Shown here: positions 10,601-18,720 of the stretch, piece after piece
Layout of the letters: each line of letters starts with the position of its first letter
Numbering within the stretch: position 1 is the first letter of the stretch
NCBI GenBank assembly: GCA_963846565.1
Contig: CAWJWL010000001.1
Coordinates: 1-64,000 of the forward strand
Direction of reading: 5' to 3'
DNA: 64,000 bases
From: WHSW01 sp963846565
Lineage (GTDB): Bacteria > Actinomycetota > Thermoleophilia > Solirubrobacterales > 70-9
Notes under the pieces: model-generated
What the model saw: only the letters and a program-made list of their open reading frames with translations
Told to the model about the DNA's origin: nothing
Databases searched by the model: none
Made by a program: the position numbers and the translations under genes

Positions 10601-11494
10601 TCAGTTATCGGTGGTCCCAACGCGAACGAACGGGACGCGTCGCGTCTGGGGGCCGAGCGCCGCAACCGTTCGAGGAGCTCGGCCTGCTCGTCTGCGATCG
10701 CCGTCGAGAGGGCACGCCGTCGAGCCGCTGACCGCGCGGTCGGCGTCGAGTCGGCAGCGGTGAACGAGTCGGCGGACCGCTTGCGGATCGCGGGCGCGTA
10801 GACGAGCGCGGTTCGCAACGATCGGCGAGCACCGGGGTGTTGACCGCTTCGGGAGCTCTTCGAGGAGCTCCTCGGTCTCGGTGACGGGCATCTCCTCGGC
10901 AGCGCGACGACGACGAGCCCGTGCGCTTGGGGTCGTCGAGGAGCTCTTGCACCCACGCGGTCTGGTTGCGGATGAGTCCCGACGCCGACCATCTCTTGGA
11001 TCGATCGCGGGCCGCGCAGGCGCCAAGATCACCTGTCCGGACGGTGCTGCGTCGACGATGATGACGTCCCATCGCGGTCTTGCCACGCTCGATCGCTCGC
11101 TCTTCGAACCCGACCTTGCCGGCGACGAGGACCTCTTTCACGCCGGGTGCGCCGGTCGCGATGAAGTCGAAGACCTTGCGTATCGGTCCGAATCGCCGGA
11201 CCGTGGGACCGTGCAGTGCGATCTCGAGGTATTCGTCCAGGACCTCCTCCGGGTGCAGCGCGAGGTGGAAGAGGTTCGGAACGTTTGCACGGCTTGCGCG
11301 CCTCGTACGTCGGCGGCGACGCGTCGAGGAAGCGGGCGGCGTCGCCGTTGGCCTGCACGTCGATCAGCAACGTCCGCATGCCTCGCTCGGCCGCGAGGAG
11401 ATGCGAGCGCCGCGGTGATCGACGACTTCCCGAACCCGCCTTTCCCGGTCACCCAGATCGCGCGACGGCGAAAGAGGTCGTCGAGAAGCGGCAT
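10601..11494 (-). CDS. Get3/ArsA-like ATPase, first of a tandem pair, frameshifted
   Basis: First member of the ATPase pair, about 298 residues, from ATG 11494. The N-terminus reads MPLLDDLFRRRAIWVTGKGG and continues FGKSSITAALA, a deviant Walker A of the ArsA/Get3/ParA superfamily, then MRTLLIDVQANGDAARFL, with the acidic residue that follows strand 2. The C-terminus ends RVPFVRVGTTDN. The reading frame is lost in the middle by indels, so the switch regions cannot be read in one frame. It lies head to tail with the second ATPase and recQ, and is divergent from the acyl-CoA dehydrogenase (48 bases apart), so a shared promoter region is likely. Confidence 0.65.
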
Positions 11495-11542
11495 GAGTCG
11501 TAGCCTACCCACCGGCTGGGCTCTGATATGTTCCCGCCCGCG

Positions 11543-12694
11543 ATGGCCTACGACCTCCCGGACGAGCTCCAAGCCCTCAAGGAAGCCGCGGATTCGTTCG
11601 CGCAGCGTGAGATCTCACCCGTCGTCGCGCACGCTGAGGAGACAGCGACGTTCCCTGCCGACCTGTACCGCAAAGCCGGGCAGGCGGGGTTCATCGGGAT
11701 GCGGTATCCGGCCGATCTTGGGGGCCAGGGCGCCGGGATCCTTGCGGAAGTGCTGTGGCGCGAAGCCACGTCCTACGTCTGCGCCGGGATCGGGTCGGCG
11801 CTGTCGGTCCCCGGCAACATCGGCTCGTACCCGATCTACGAGTTCGGGTCGCCCGAGCAGCAGCAGAAGTACCTGACGAAGGTCACCGCCGGCGAATGGA
11901 TGGGGGCGTTCGCGCTGACGGAGCCCGAGGCCGGCTCCGACGTGAAAGGGATCAAGGCCACGGCGGAGCGTCGCAACGGGGGCTGGGTCCTCAACGGACG
12001 CAAGATGTTCATCACCTGCGCGCCGTCGGCGAAGTTCTTCATCTTCACCTGCTACACCGACCGTGAGATCGGCTACAACGGCATCGCGAACTTCATCCTC
12101 GATCGCGATCGGCTCCCAGATGATGCGGTTCAGCCGCTCGAGACGCTCGGGCACCGCAGCTCCGAGGTCGGGGAGGTCATCGTCGACGGTGTCGACGTGC
12201 CGGACGACGCCCTGATCGGTGAGCCCACCGGAGGGTTCCGCCGCGCTGCCAGGACGCTGAACGGCGGCCGACTCGTCGTCGCCGGGGGAGCGCTTGGCAC
12301 GGGACAACGGGCAGTGGACGTCTCCGTCGCTTACGCCAAGGAGCGCAAGGCCTTCGATCGGGAGATCGGGAGCTTCCAAGCCGTCGCGTTCCGGCTCGCG
12401 CAGTCGGCAGCAGAGATCGAATCGGCACGCGTGACGACGTACTGGGCGGCGAGCCGATGGGACGCGGGGAACGAGACGCCGAAGGACGTCGCAGTGGCCA
12501 AGCTCATCGCCTCGGAAGCAGCGGTGCGTGCCGCGAGCGAGGGCCTGCGGACGTTCGGTGGGTACGCGTACATCGGGAGTGAGTTCCCCATCGAGCGGCT
12601 GTTCCGGGACTCGCGCTACTACGTCATCGTCGAAGGGACCTCCGACATCCAACATCTCGTCTTGTCACGCGAACTCGGATTGAGGCCGCAGTAG
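11543..12694 (+). CDS. Acyl-CoA dehydrogenase
   Basis: Intact 383-residue acyl-CoA dehydrogenase, one of the few unbroken genes before 16 kb. These FAD enzymes oxidise acyl-CoA to enoyl-CoA and pass electrons to ETF. The family features are visible: GFIGMRYPADLGGQG in the N-terminal helical domain, the FAD/substrate-binding FALTEPEAGSDVKGIKATAE, and the C-terminal YVIVEGTSDIQHLVLSREL, in which E364 is the catalytic base position of short- and medium-chain enzymes. The ATG at 11543 (MAYDLPDELQ) is preferred over the ATG at 11528 because family members start close to the first helix. The alpha/beta hydrolase gene starts two bases after its stop, so the two form one transcript. Substrate chain length cannot be told from sequence alone. 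Confidence 0.9.
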   Translation: MAYDLPDELQALKEAADSFAQREISPVVAHAEETATFPADLYRKAGQAGFIGMRYPADLGGQGAGILAEVLWREATSYVCAGIGSALSVPGNIGSYPIYEFGSPEQQQKYLTKVTAGEWMGAFALTEPEAGSDVKGIKATAERRNGGWVLNGRKMFITCAPSAKFFIFTCYTDREIGYNGIANFILDRDRLPDDAVQPLETLGHRSSEVGEVIVDGVDVPDDALIGEPTGGFRRAARTLNGGRLVVAGGALGTGQRAVDVSVAYAKERKAFDREIGSFQAVAFRLAQSAAEIESARVTTYWAASRWDAGNETPKDVAVAKLIASEAAVRAASEGLRTFGGYAYIGSEFPIERLFRDSRYYVIVEGTSDIQHLVLSRELGLRPQ

Positions 12695-12696
12695 GG

Positions 12697-13499
12697 ATGC
12701 CTCACTTCGACGGACGCCGTTTCAAGCTCCACTACGTGGAGGAGGGCAAGGGTCCGGCCATCGTGTTCGTCCACGAACTCGGGATGGATCACACGATGTA
12801 TGCCGCGCAGTTCGAAGACCTCCCCGACACCTATCGCTGTCTGGCTTTCGATATGCGAGGGCACGGGAGAAGCGATTGCCCGCCGGCTCCCTGGACGATG
12901 CAGGACATCGTCGTCGACCTCATCGCGTTCATCGAGGGGACGGGCGCCGCGCCGTGTCACGTCGTCGGGTCGTCGTGGGGAGGGATGGTCGCGCTCCGGG
13001 CCGTCATCCAGCGCGAGGATCTGTTCCGCTCGCTCGTCTTGCTTGCCACCTCGCCGGACGCCGAGGATCCGGAGTGGGTCTCGCTCTACCGGGGGTACGA
13101 GTCCTCCGTCGAAGAGAACGACGGCGTGACGGAGGACCTCGCGCGGCTGACCTTGCCCGTTTTTTCAGCGAACCGTTCCAAGAGCGAGAGCCGGAGACCA
13201 TCGCTGTCCACGTCGATCGGATCACGAGTCTGCCGGCGGCCGCGGTCGTCGAGGGACTGCGGATCGTGAACAGCCGCGGCCGCTGCTCCACCGGCTGCCC
13301 CGAGGTTCGCATCCCGACCCTCGTGATGCACGGTGAGCTCGACTCGGCCCTCGGGCTCGAGCGTTCGCAAACGTCGGCTGACAACATCCCGGGGGCCGAA
13401 CTGGTGCGGATCTCCGATGCTGGACACACGCTGACGATGGAAGCACCCGACGTCGTGAACGAAGCGCTCGCCGGGTTCTTCCGCCGAGTCAACCGCTAG
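12697..13499 (+). CDS. Alpha/beta hydrolase, one frameshift
   Basis: Alpha/beta-fold hydrolase of about 267 residues. It shows the oxyanion strand IVFVHELGMDHTMY, the nucleophile elbow VVGSSWGGMVALR (catalytic Ser in GSSWGG), the late acid region MHGELDSALGLERS and the catalytic histidine in ISDAGHTLTME. The frame breaks near 13,160 at a run of six T: one more T restores LPVFFSEPFQ and the rest of the domain, a textbook homopolymer deletion. It starts two bases after the acyl-CoA dehydrogenase stop. The substrate is unknown; the lactonase/thioesterase/haloperoxidase-like group is a fair guess. Confidence 0.8.
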
Positions 13500-13660
13500 G
13501 CGGACTCGGCTCCCTCGGCTCCCTGGAGGGACGCGAGGAGCACGCGGGCTTGCTGGATCACCTGGTCGATCTCCGTCGCGAACTCCTCGGGGAGTGCATC
13601 TCGCGCGTCGATCAGTTCCTTCAAGGCAGCTTCGATGGCGGCGATCGCGTCCCGGCCCAT
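13496..13660 (-). CDS. Small helical protein, 54 residues
   Basis: A 54-codon ORF on the minus strand from ATG 13660 to TAG 13496-13498. It reads MGRDAIAAIEAALKELIDAR, then EEFATEIDQVIQQARVLLAS. The whole length is amphipathic helix with a clean heptad feel, and codon use resembles the neighbours. It overlaps the 3' end of the hydrolase by four bases tail to tail and lies 12 bases downstream of the methyltransferase stop in the same orientation, so it is probably the last gene of that minus-strand operon. No family recognised. Confidence 0.5.
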   Translation of the reverse strand: MGRDAIAAIEAALKELIDARDALPEEFATEIDQVIQQARVLLASLQGAEGAESA

Positions 13661-13672
13661 GGTCGGGGCAGT

Positions 13673-14408
13673 CTAGCGGTGGTGTAGACGGCCGTGAGGT
13701 AAGGGAGTTCGAATCCGGTTCGTCCTCGTGTTTCCGGGTGCGTCTCGATGTAGGTGCGCGATTCGTCGATCACCGCTTGCTTGTCTGCCGCAGGAAGGGT
13801 CTCGATGAACGAGATCGAGGCGACGCGTGCGAGCAACCCGTCGAGGTCCGTGTGTTGAACGTGATCGAAGCCCTGCTCCGTGATCGGCCGAACATCCCAC
13901 TGAGTTCGATCGGCGCTCTGCCAGACCCCGGACCGGTATCCAGGGGTATCGCCGCGGTGGCGTTCCGTGATCCCAGAATCCCGTCGCCCAACCCTTGAGA
14001 CGGTCCCGTCGGTTCCACACGATCGCCAACCGTCCGTTCGGACGAAGCACGCGCCAGATCTCCGGGATCGCGTGGGCGTGATCGAACCAATGGAACGCTG
14101 ACGCGCACACGACCATGTCGAAGCTCGCGTCGGCGAACGGGATCGATTCAGCAAGGCCCGACACGACCCTCACGTCCGGAAGCGTCGATCGGAAGGCGGA
14201 CAACATCGGGGCCAGTGGCTCGATGCCGACCACCTCGGCGGAGGTCGCCGCGAGTGAGGCTGTGAGTTTCCCGGTGCCGCAACCGAAGATCGGCGACGCG
14301 CATCCCGTCGGTGATGTCGAGCGCTTCGACCGCCGCGACCGGGTAGTCGGGACGACCACGCTCGTAGACGTCGGGCGTCGTGAACCCCTTCGCTGCGGTC
14401 GGGTGCAC
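13673..14408 (-). CDS. Class I SAM-dependent methyltransferase, frameshifted
   Basis: UbiE/COQ5-like class I methyltransferase of about 245 residues. It starts GTG 14408 (HPTAAKGFTTPDVYERGRPD) and carries motif I VADLGCGTGKLTASLA once an extra C at the frame change is removed, then VVGIEPLAPMLSAFR (motif II acidic residue), FDMVVCASAFHWFDH (motif post-I/II) and VLRPNGRLAIVWN (motif III). The C-terminal part reads ARVASISFIETLPAADKQAV in another frame. The FHWFDH pattern is typical of this subgroup, whose substrates are usually small molecules; the actual substrate is unknown. It follows the MBL-fold gene on the same strand with a gap of three bases. Confidence 0.75.
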
Positions 14409-14411
14409 CCG

Positions 14412-15427
14412 CTAACCGATCAGGTCGCGAGGCGCCGCGTAGAGCCAGACCCCATCGACCTTCTCCCGTTGGATGCGGTCGCGCAGACGGAGGTACTCGA
14501 GATGGGAGAGCGTCTGCCGCGAGCGCGAGCCGTTCTTCGAAGAACATCAGGTCGCGGTCGAAGAGCGCTCGCGCGATGTCGAGCGCATGGGCGGAACCGC
14601 TTCGGACGACGATCTCGCGGCATCGTCGCAGCCGCAACGCGTGGTGGCTCGCGATCGAGCGTGCGCGCTCGGCCCCTTCGTCGAAGGGCCGGCCGTGACC
14701 GGGCAGGACGAGAGAGGGCTCGAGCTTCGCCACTTTCTCCAGCGAGTCGAGGAACTGTCCGAGCGGGTCGGGCGTGTCCGGGAACCAGCCGATGTGCGGC
14801 GTGATCTTGCCGAGGACGGTGTCGCCGACGATGCAGACCCCGTCTGAGCGACGATGGAAGACGACGTGACCTTCCTCGTGGCCCGGCGTCCAGTAGATGT
14901 CCCACTCGCTCTGCGCGAATCGAACGGTGTCGCCTTCGTCGATCGTCGTCATCTGCGTCGGGAACACCATCTGCGAGAAGAAGCTCGACGCGCGGACCCA
15001 TCGCTTCCTCGATGTGTTCGGGGGCCCGGCCGTGCTCGACGAAGACGTTCATCATCGCCGTGAAGCGGTCGGGGTCGGGGTTCGCCATGCGCTCGAGCTG
15101 GGCCTTGGCGAACGGATGACAGACGACGACGGCACCGCTCGCTTGCTGGAGCAGCCCTGACCCGCCGAAGTGATCGGGATGGCAGTGCGTGAGGTAGATC
15201 GTGTCGATGTCGGTGATCTTGCGTCCCATCGACTCGATGCTGCGCTCGATCGTGTCGAACGTCTCCTGTCCGGGCATCGCCGTGTCGATGACGACGAGGC
15301 CACCATCCGGGCTCTCGGCGATGTACACGTGCACATGCGGGAGGCCGGGGAACGGTGTCGGACAGGTCACGCGGGAGATGCCCGGGAAGGGCATCGCCAA
15401 CGAGGGGCGTTCGTAGTACTGCTCCAC
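14412..15427 (-). CDS. MBL-fold metallo-hydrolase, frameshifted
   Basis: Metallo-beta-lactamase fold hydrolase of about 335 residues. Metal ligands are visible: THCHPDHFGG (HxHxDH), the histidine in WTPGHEEGHVVFHRR, the Asp in CIVGDTVLGKITPHIGWFP and the last histidine in VLPGHGRPFDEG. The C-terminal helical tail, ending in AAPRDLIG, resembles the LACTB2/hydroxyacylglutathione-hydrolase-like group that carries a winged-helix extension. GTG 15427 is the start. One break near 14,980 and another near 14,500 are needed to join the frames. It lies between the dodecin and methyltransferase genes on the same strand with gaps of only three bases. Confidence 0.8.
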
Positions 15428-15430
15428 GGA

Positions 15431-15651
15431 CTACTCGTGCAGCGTTTCTTCGACGACGAAGGTCACCTTGAGCCACACGCGGTACTCGTCGACGGTGCCG
15501 TTCTTCACCGTCCCCGAGGATCCGGTCGACCTCGAACTCGCGCACGCTCGAGAAGATCGGTGAGCGCAGCGCGGGAAACGGCTTCTTCGATCGCGGCCTC
15601 GAGCGACTCCGACGACGTACCGGACAGGTCGAGCGTCTTCGTGACGGTCAT
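15431..15651 (-). CDS. Dodecin-family flavin-binding protein, frameshifted
   Basis: A protein of about 72 residues: MTVTKTLDLSGTSSESLEAA, then IEEAVSRAALT, REFEVDRILG, and in another frame KNGTVDEYRVWLKVTFVVEE. This beta-alpha-beta-beta arrangement is the dodecin fold, which forms a hollow dodecamer that stores riboflavin, FMN or CoA. The segment between start and stop is 221 bases, not a multiple of three, confirming at least one indel. A strong AAGGAGG precedes the ATG at 15651. It heads the minus-strand group dodecin, MBL hydrolase, methyltransferase, small helical protein. Confidence 0.7.
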
Positions 15652-15689
15652 GAGCGTCCTCCTTCCTGCGGGAGAACTAGAGTAACCGG

Positions 15690-16173
15690 ATGCCTTCGAC
15701 CCACCGCCGCATCGACCTGCACTGTCACACGACGGCGTCCGACGGACGCTTGACGCCTCGGGCGTTGATCGAGCGCGCGGCACGCGACGAGGTGGATGTC
15801 ATCGCCGTCAGCGGATCACGACACGGTGGACGGGATCGACGAGGCGATGGCGGCGGGGGCCGAACTCAAGGTCGAGGTCATCGCGTCGATCGAGGTATCG
15901 GCGCGTCACGAGGGACGTAACGTGCACGTCCTCGGTCCGTTCATCGGCCACCGTTCGGCTCCTCTGCTCGAGACCCTCTGGTCGCTTCGTGATGACCGGG
16001 AGCGGCGGGCCCGCGCGATCGTCGAGCTCCTGAACGAGCTCGGTGCCACCATCTCGATGGACGACGTGCGCGAGCAGTCCGGTGACGGGATCGTCGCCCG
16101 TCCGCACATCGCCCGCGCGATGGTGGCGCGCGGGCACGGGGGTTCGGTAGCAGACCAACGGTCCCAAGCATGA
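15690..16173 (+). pseudogene. PHP-domain phosphoesterase, truncated at a sequence joint
   Basis: N-terminal half of a PHP (polymerase and histidinol phosphatase) domain protein, related to RNase AM/YciV-like 3',5'-nucleotide phosphatases. Metal-binding motifs are present: IDLHCHTTASDG and SDHDTVDGID (after a frame change near 15,810), then VEVIASIEVSARHEG. The family is usually about 280 residues; here recognisable homology stops after VARPHIARAMVARGHGG at about residue 153, and an unrelated tail SVADQRSQA ends at 16,173. The C-terminal metal ligands are missing. The cut coincides with the shift in composition and frame quality described as the joint, so the truncation is probably an assembly artefact rather than natural decay. 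Confidence 0.7.
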
Positions 16174-16209
16174 CATAACCATGTATCGCTGGCGGTTCCG
16201 TCCGAACGC
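16145..16209. other. Probable joint between two unrelated sequences
   Basis: Left of this stretch, GC is lower and almost every gene has indels. Right of it, GC is about 70% and genes are intact for 47 kb. The PHP gene loses its C-terminal half here, and the next gene begins directly after it. No repeat, IS end or integrase is visible that would explain the switch as a natural insertion. Confidence 0.6.
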
Positions 16210-16731
16210 GTGACGAACATGCGTTCGATGAATGAACAAGCCACATACACGGACGCGGAGGCGATCCGCGTCGCCGCCCAAATCACCGAGCTCGAGATCC
16301 CGGTCCGTAGCGAGGTGATGAACGCGATCGAGGATCCGGCCGATCCGGACCAGGCGATCCTGACGAGCGTCCCGGTGCTGATCGACGAGCTCAACTTCGG
16401 CGACGTCGTTCGCATCGGCGAGCCCGACGAGCTTGGCGTGCGGCCCGTCGTCGGCGCCGTGATCGCCAGCGGCCATGTCCATCTGCTCGCTGCCGTCGAC
16501 GACGGGCGCGCCCTCGATCTCGTCGCCGAGCTCGAGCGCACCTTCCCCGCTTACGCGCTGCGCATCGTGTCCGCCGGCGACTCGCTGCTCTCCGTGAGCG
16601 TGCATCCGCACGTCGGCGCGGACGCGGTTTCCGCGGTGATCGAGTCGTGGCTCGGCGACGGCGTCGAGGACCCGGAGGAGGGTCTGGCGCTGGGGCCTCC
16701 CTGCGCGACCGTGGTCGGGCCGCTGGCCTGA
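16210..16731 (+). CDS. Uncharacterised protein, DUF4265-like pattern
   Basis: A 173-residue soluble protein with three candidate starts (GTG 16210, ATG 16219, ATG 16228). The core PVLIDELNFGDVVRIGEPDE followed by VVGAVIASGHVHLLAAV resembles the DUF4265 pattern, in which a strand-turn with 'GDVV' precedes a small alpha/beta domain; this is a weak recognition. The C-terminal half alternates helix and strand (LVAELERTFPAYALRIV, ADAVSAVIESWLGDG). The region before residue 20 borders the suspected joint, so the true N-terminus may be missing. It converges with the acyl-CoA synthetase gene. Confidence 0.5.
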   Translation: MTNMRSMNEQATYTDAEAIRVAAQITELEIPVRSEVMNAIEDPADPDQAILTSVPVLIDELNFGDVVRIGEPDELGVRPVVGAVIASGHVHLLAAVDDGRALDLVAELERTFPAYALRIVSAGDSLLSVSVHPHVGADAVSAVIESWLGDGVEDPEEGLALGPPCATVVGPLA

Positions 16732-16738
16732 GCGCGAC

Positions 16739-18361
16739 CTACAGCTGTGCCAGTTCACGCTTGAGGATCTTGCCGGTCGGGTTGCGCGGCAGTTCGTCGA
16801 GGAAGACGATGTCGCGCGGGACCTTGTAGCGCGCGAGGTTGTCTCTGACGAAGGCCTGCACGGCCTCGACCTCCAGCACCGAGCCCTCGCGGCTGACGAC
16901 GAACGCCCGCAGTCGCTCGCCGAAGTCCGCGTCCTCGACGCCGATCACGGCGGCGTCGGCGATTGCCTCGTGGGTGACGAGCAGCTCCTCGATCTCGCGC
17001 GGGAAGACGTTCTCGCCGCCGGAGATGATCATCTCGTCGTCGCGTCCGTCGATGAAGAGCCGGTCCTGTTCATCGAAGTGGCCGACGTCCCCCGTCGAGA
17101 GCATGCCGTCGATGATCTCCTTGCCGCCGCCGCCCGTATAGCCCTCGAACGGGGAGGTGGTGCCGACGAAGATCCGCCCGGTTGCGCCCTGCGGAAGCTC
17201 GTTGCCGCTGTCATCGAGGATCCGGATCCTGGAGCCGAGAAGCGGCCGGCCGACCGACATCGGCGCGGCGCGCGTGTCGGCCGGTGTCGTCATCGTCGCC
17301 AGGGCCACCTCGGTCGAGCCATAGAGGTTGTAGATCACGTCGCCGAGCGCGTCCATCGCCTGCAGGGCGACCTCGGCGGGCAGCTGCGACCCGGCGCAGA
17401 AGACGCAGTGAAGCGAGGACAGGTCGCGGGCGCGGATCTCCTCCTCGCCGAGCGCGAGCACGCGCTGGAGCATGATCGGCACCACGCAGGCGCCCGTCGC
17501 CCGGTGGGTCTCGATGTCGTCGAGGAACTGGGCTGCGTCGAAGCGCCGCCGCAAAACGAGCTTCGATCCGAGGCCGATCGAGAGCAGTGCGATCAGCAGG
17601 CCCGTGCCGTGGAAGAGGGGAGGGGCGACGACGGTCGCCTCGCGGGCGCGCATCGGCATCCGCTCGAGGACCGCTCCCGCGCCGATGAAGCCCTTCGGGT
17701 CGGGTCGGGCGGCTCCCTTTGGCGTCCCGGTCGTGCCGCTGGTGAGGAGCACGATCCGCCCCGGGTCGTCCGAGGGCGGCGGGAGCTCGGGGCTGGATCC
17801 CTCGAGGAGGCGGTCGAGCTCGTCGGCCTCCGGGTCGTCGATCGTGCAGACCACCTTGCCGCGCGCCACCGACGCATCGGCGACGGCGTCGGCGAGCTCG
17901 GCGTCGTGGATGAGTAGCGCGACGCCCTCGCGCTCGGCGACGTCGGCGCACTGGCGGGCCGAGAACGACGTGTTGAGGAGAACGAGGCTGAGCCCGGCGC
18001 GCGCGGTCCCGAACGCGGCGATCAGGAGCTGGCGGTGGTTGCGGCACATCACGCCGACGGCGTCCCCGGGCCCGAGGCCCTGCGCGAGCAGCGCGTTGCC
18101 GAGCCGGTTCACCCGGTCGTCGAGCTCGGCGAACGTGAGCTCGCCGCGGTCGTCGGCTATCGCCGGATACGAGCCGTGGCGCAGGGCCGCGAGGCGCGAG
18201 GCAGAGGCGAACGAGCCGTAGTCGCGAATCGCCTTCCCGATCGCCGCCATCGTCTTCGGCGACTCGCGCCCGAGCATCCCGGCCCGGACGAGGGCACGGA
18301 AGCCGCGCGCCTCCCACGAGACTCGCCTCCCCAGATCCCCGATCCGGCCCTGAACGCTCAC
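16739..18361 (-). CDS. Acyl-CoA synthetase / AMP-dependent ligase
   Basis: A 540-residue ANL-superfamily enzyme, length normal for fatty-acyl-CoA ligases. It activates a carboxylic acid as acyl-AMP and transfers it to CoA. Motifs in order: P-loop LLTSGTTGTPKGA (near residue 205), APPLFHGTGL, NLYGSTEVALATM (A5), STGDVGHFDEQDRLFIDGR (A7/A8), GENVFPREIEELL, and the C-terminal NPTGKILKREL with the adenylation lysine (A10). The N-terminal 60 residues are a helical extension before ELTFAELDDRVNRLGNAL. The carboxylate specificity cannot be read. It stands alone on the minus strand; the remnant at 18,407 and aceE lie upstream. Confidence 0.9.
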   Translation of the reverse strand: MSVQGRIGDLGRRVSWEARGFRALVRAGMLGRESPKTMAAIGKAIRDYGSFASASRLAALRHGSYPAIADDRGELTFAELDDRVNRLGNALLAQGLGPGDAVGVMCRNHRQLLIAAFGTARAGLSLVLLNTSFSARQCADVAEREGVALLIHDAELADAVADASVARGKVVCTIDDPEADELDRLLEGSSPELPPPSDDPGRIVLLTSGTTGTPKGAARPDPKGFIGAGAVLERMPMRAREATVVAPPLFHGTGLLIALLSIGLGSKLVLRRRFDAAQFLDDIETHRATGACVVPIMLQRVLALGEEEIRARDLSSLHCVFCAGSQLPAEVALQAMDALGDVIYNLYGSTEVALATMTTPADTRAAPMSVGRPLLGSRIRILDDSGNELPQGATGRIFVGTTSPFEGYTGGGGKEIIDGMLSTGDVGHFDEQDRLFIDGRDDEMIISGGENVFPREIEELLVTHEAIADAAVIGVEDADFGERLRAFVVSREGSVLEVEAVQAFVRDNLARYKVPRDIVFLDELPRNPTGKILKRELAQL

Positions 18362-18406
18362 GTCCGAAACCTACTTCGACACGGGCGAGGCCGTCGGCGC
18401 GAGGTC

Positions 18407-18655
18407 CTACCAGGCGACCGCCCGGATGTAGATCTCGTAGAGGAGGAACCCGGCGGCCCCGGGACGGGCGCATGCCGTGTCGAGCACCTCGGCACCGCGT
18501 GCCGACTGCAGCGTCAGCCCCTCCTCGCGTCCGCCGGCGACGACTGCCCCGATCAGCGCGAGCGCCCGGTCCCGGGCCGCCGGGTCGGTCGCGGACCAGT
18601 CGGCGCAGCTCGCGAGCTGGAGCTCGTCCGCGGACGCGAATGGTGCCGCGGCTCC
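18407..18655 (-). pseudogene. Fragment of a small exported protein, no start codon
   Basis: An open frame of 82 codons ends at TAG 18407-18409 and reads FASADELQLASCADWSATDP, then RALALIGAVV, DTACARPGAAGFLLYEIYIR and AVAW. The two conserved-looking cysteines and the closing 'LYEIYIRA' resemble small secreted proteins common in Solirubrobacterales. TGA (18656-18658) blocks the frame directly upstream and no ATG, GTG or TTG lies inside before the domain. The signal peptide is therefore missing, so this is either a 5'-truncated remnant or a gene with an indel at its start. Confidence 0.4.
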
Positions 18656-18720
18656 TCATACGTGACGCCGCCCGTCGACTGTGATCTCGGTCCCCGACGG
18701 CCAGGTGCTTAGATGGAGCC

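Noticed and set aside
9379..11494. Arsenite efflux system
   Set aside because: No arsB, arsR, arsC or arsD-like gene nearby; tandem arrangement fits Get3-like pairs better.
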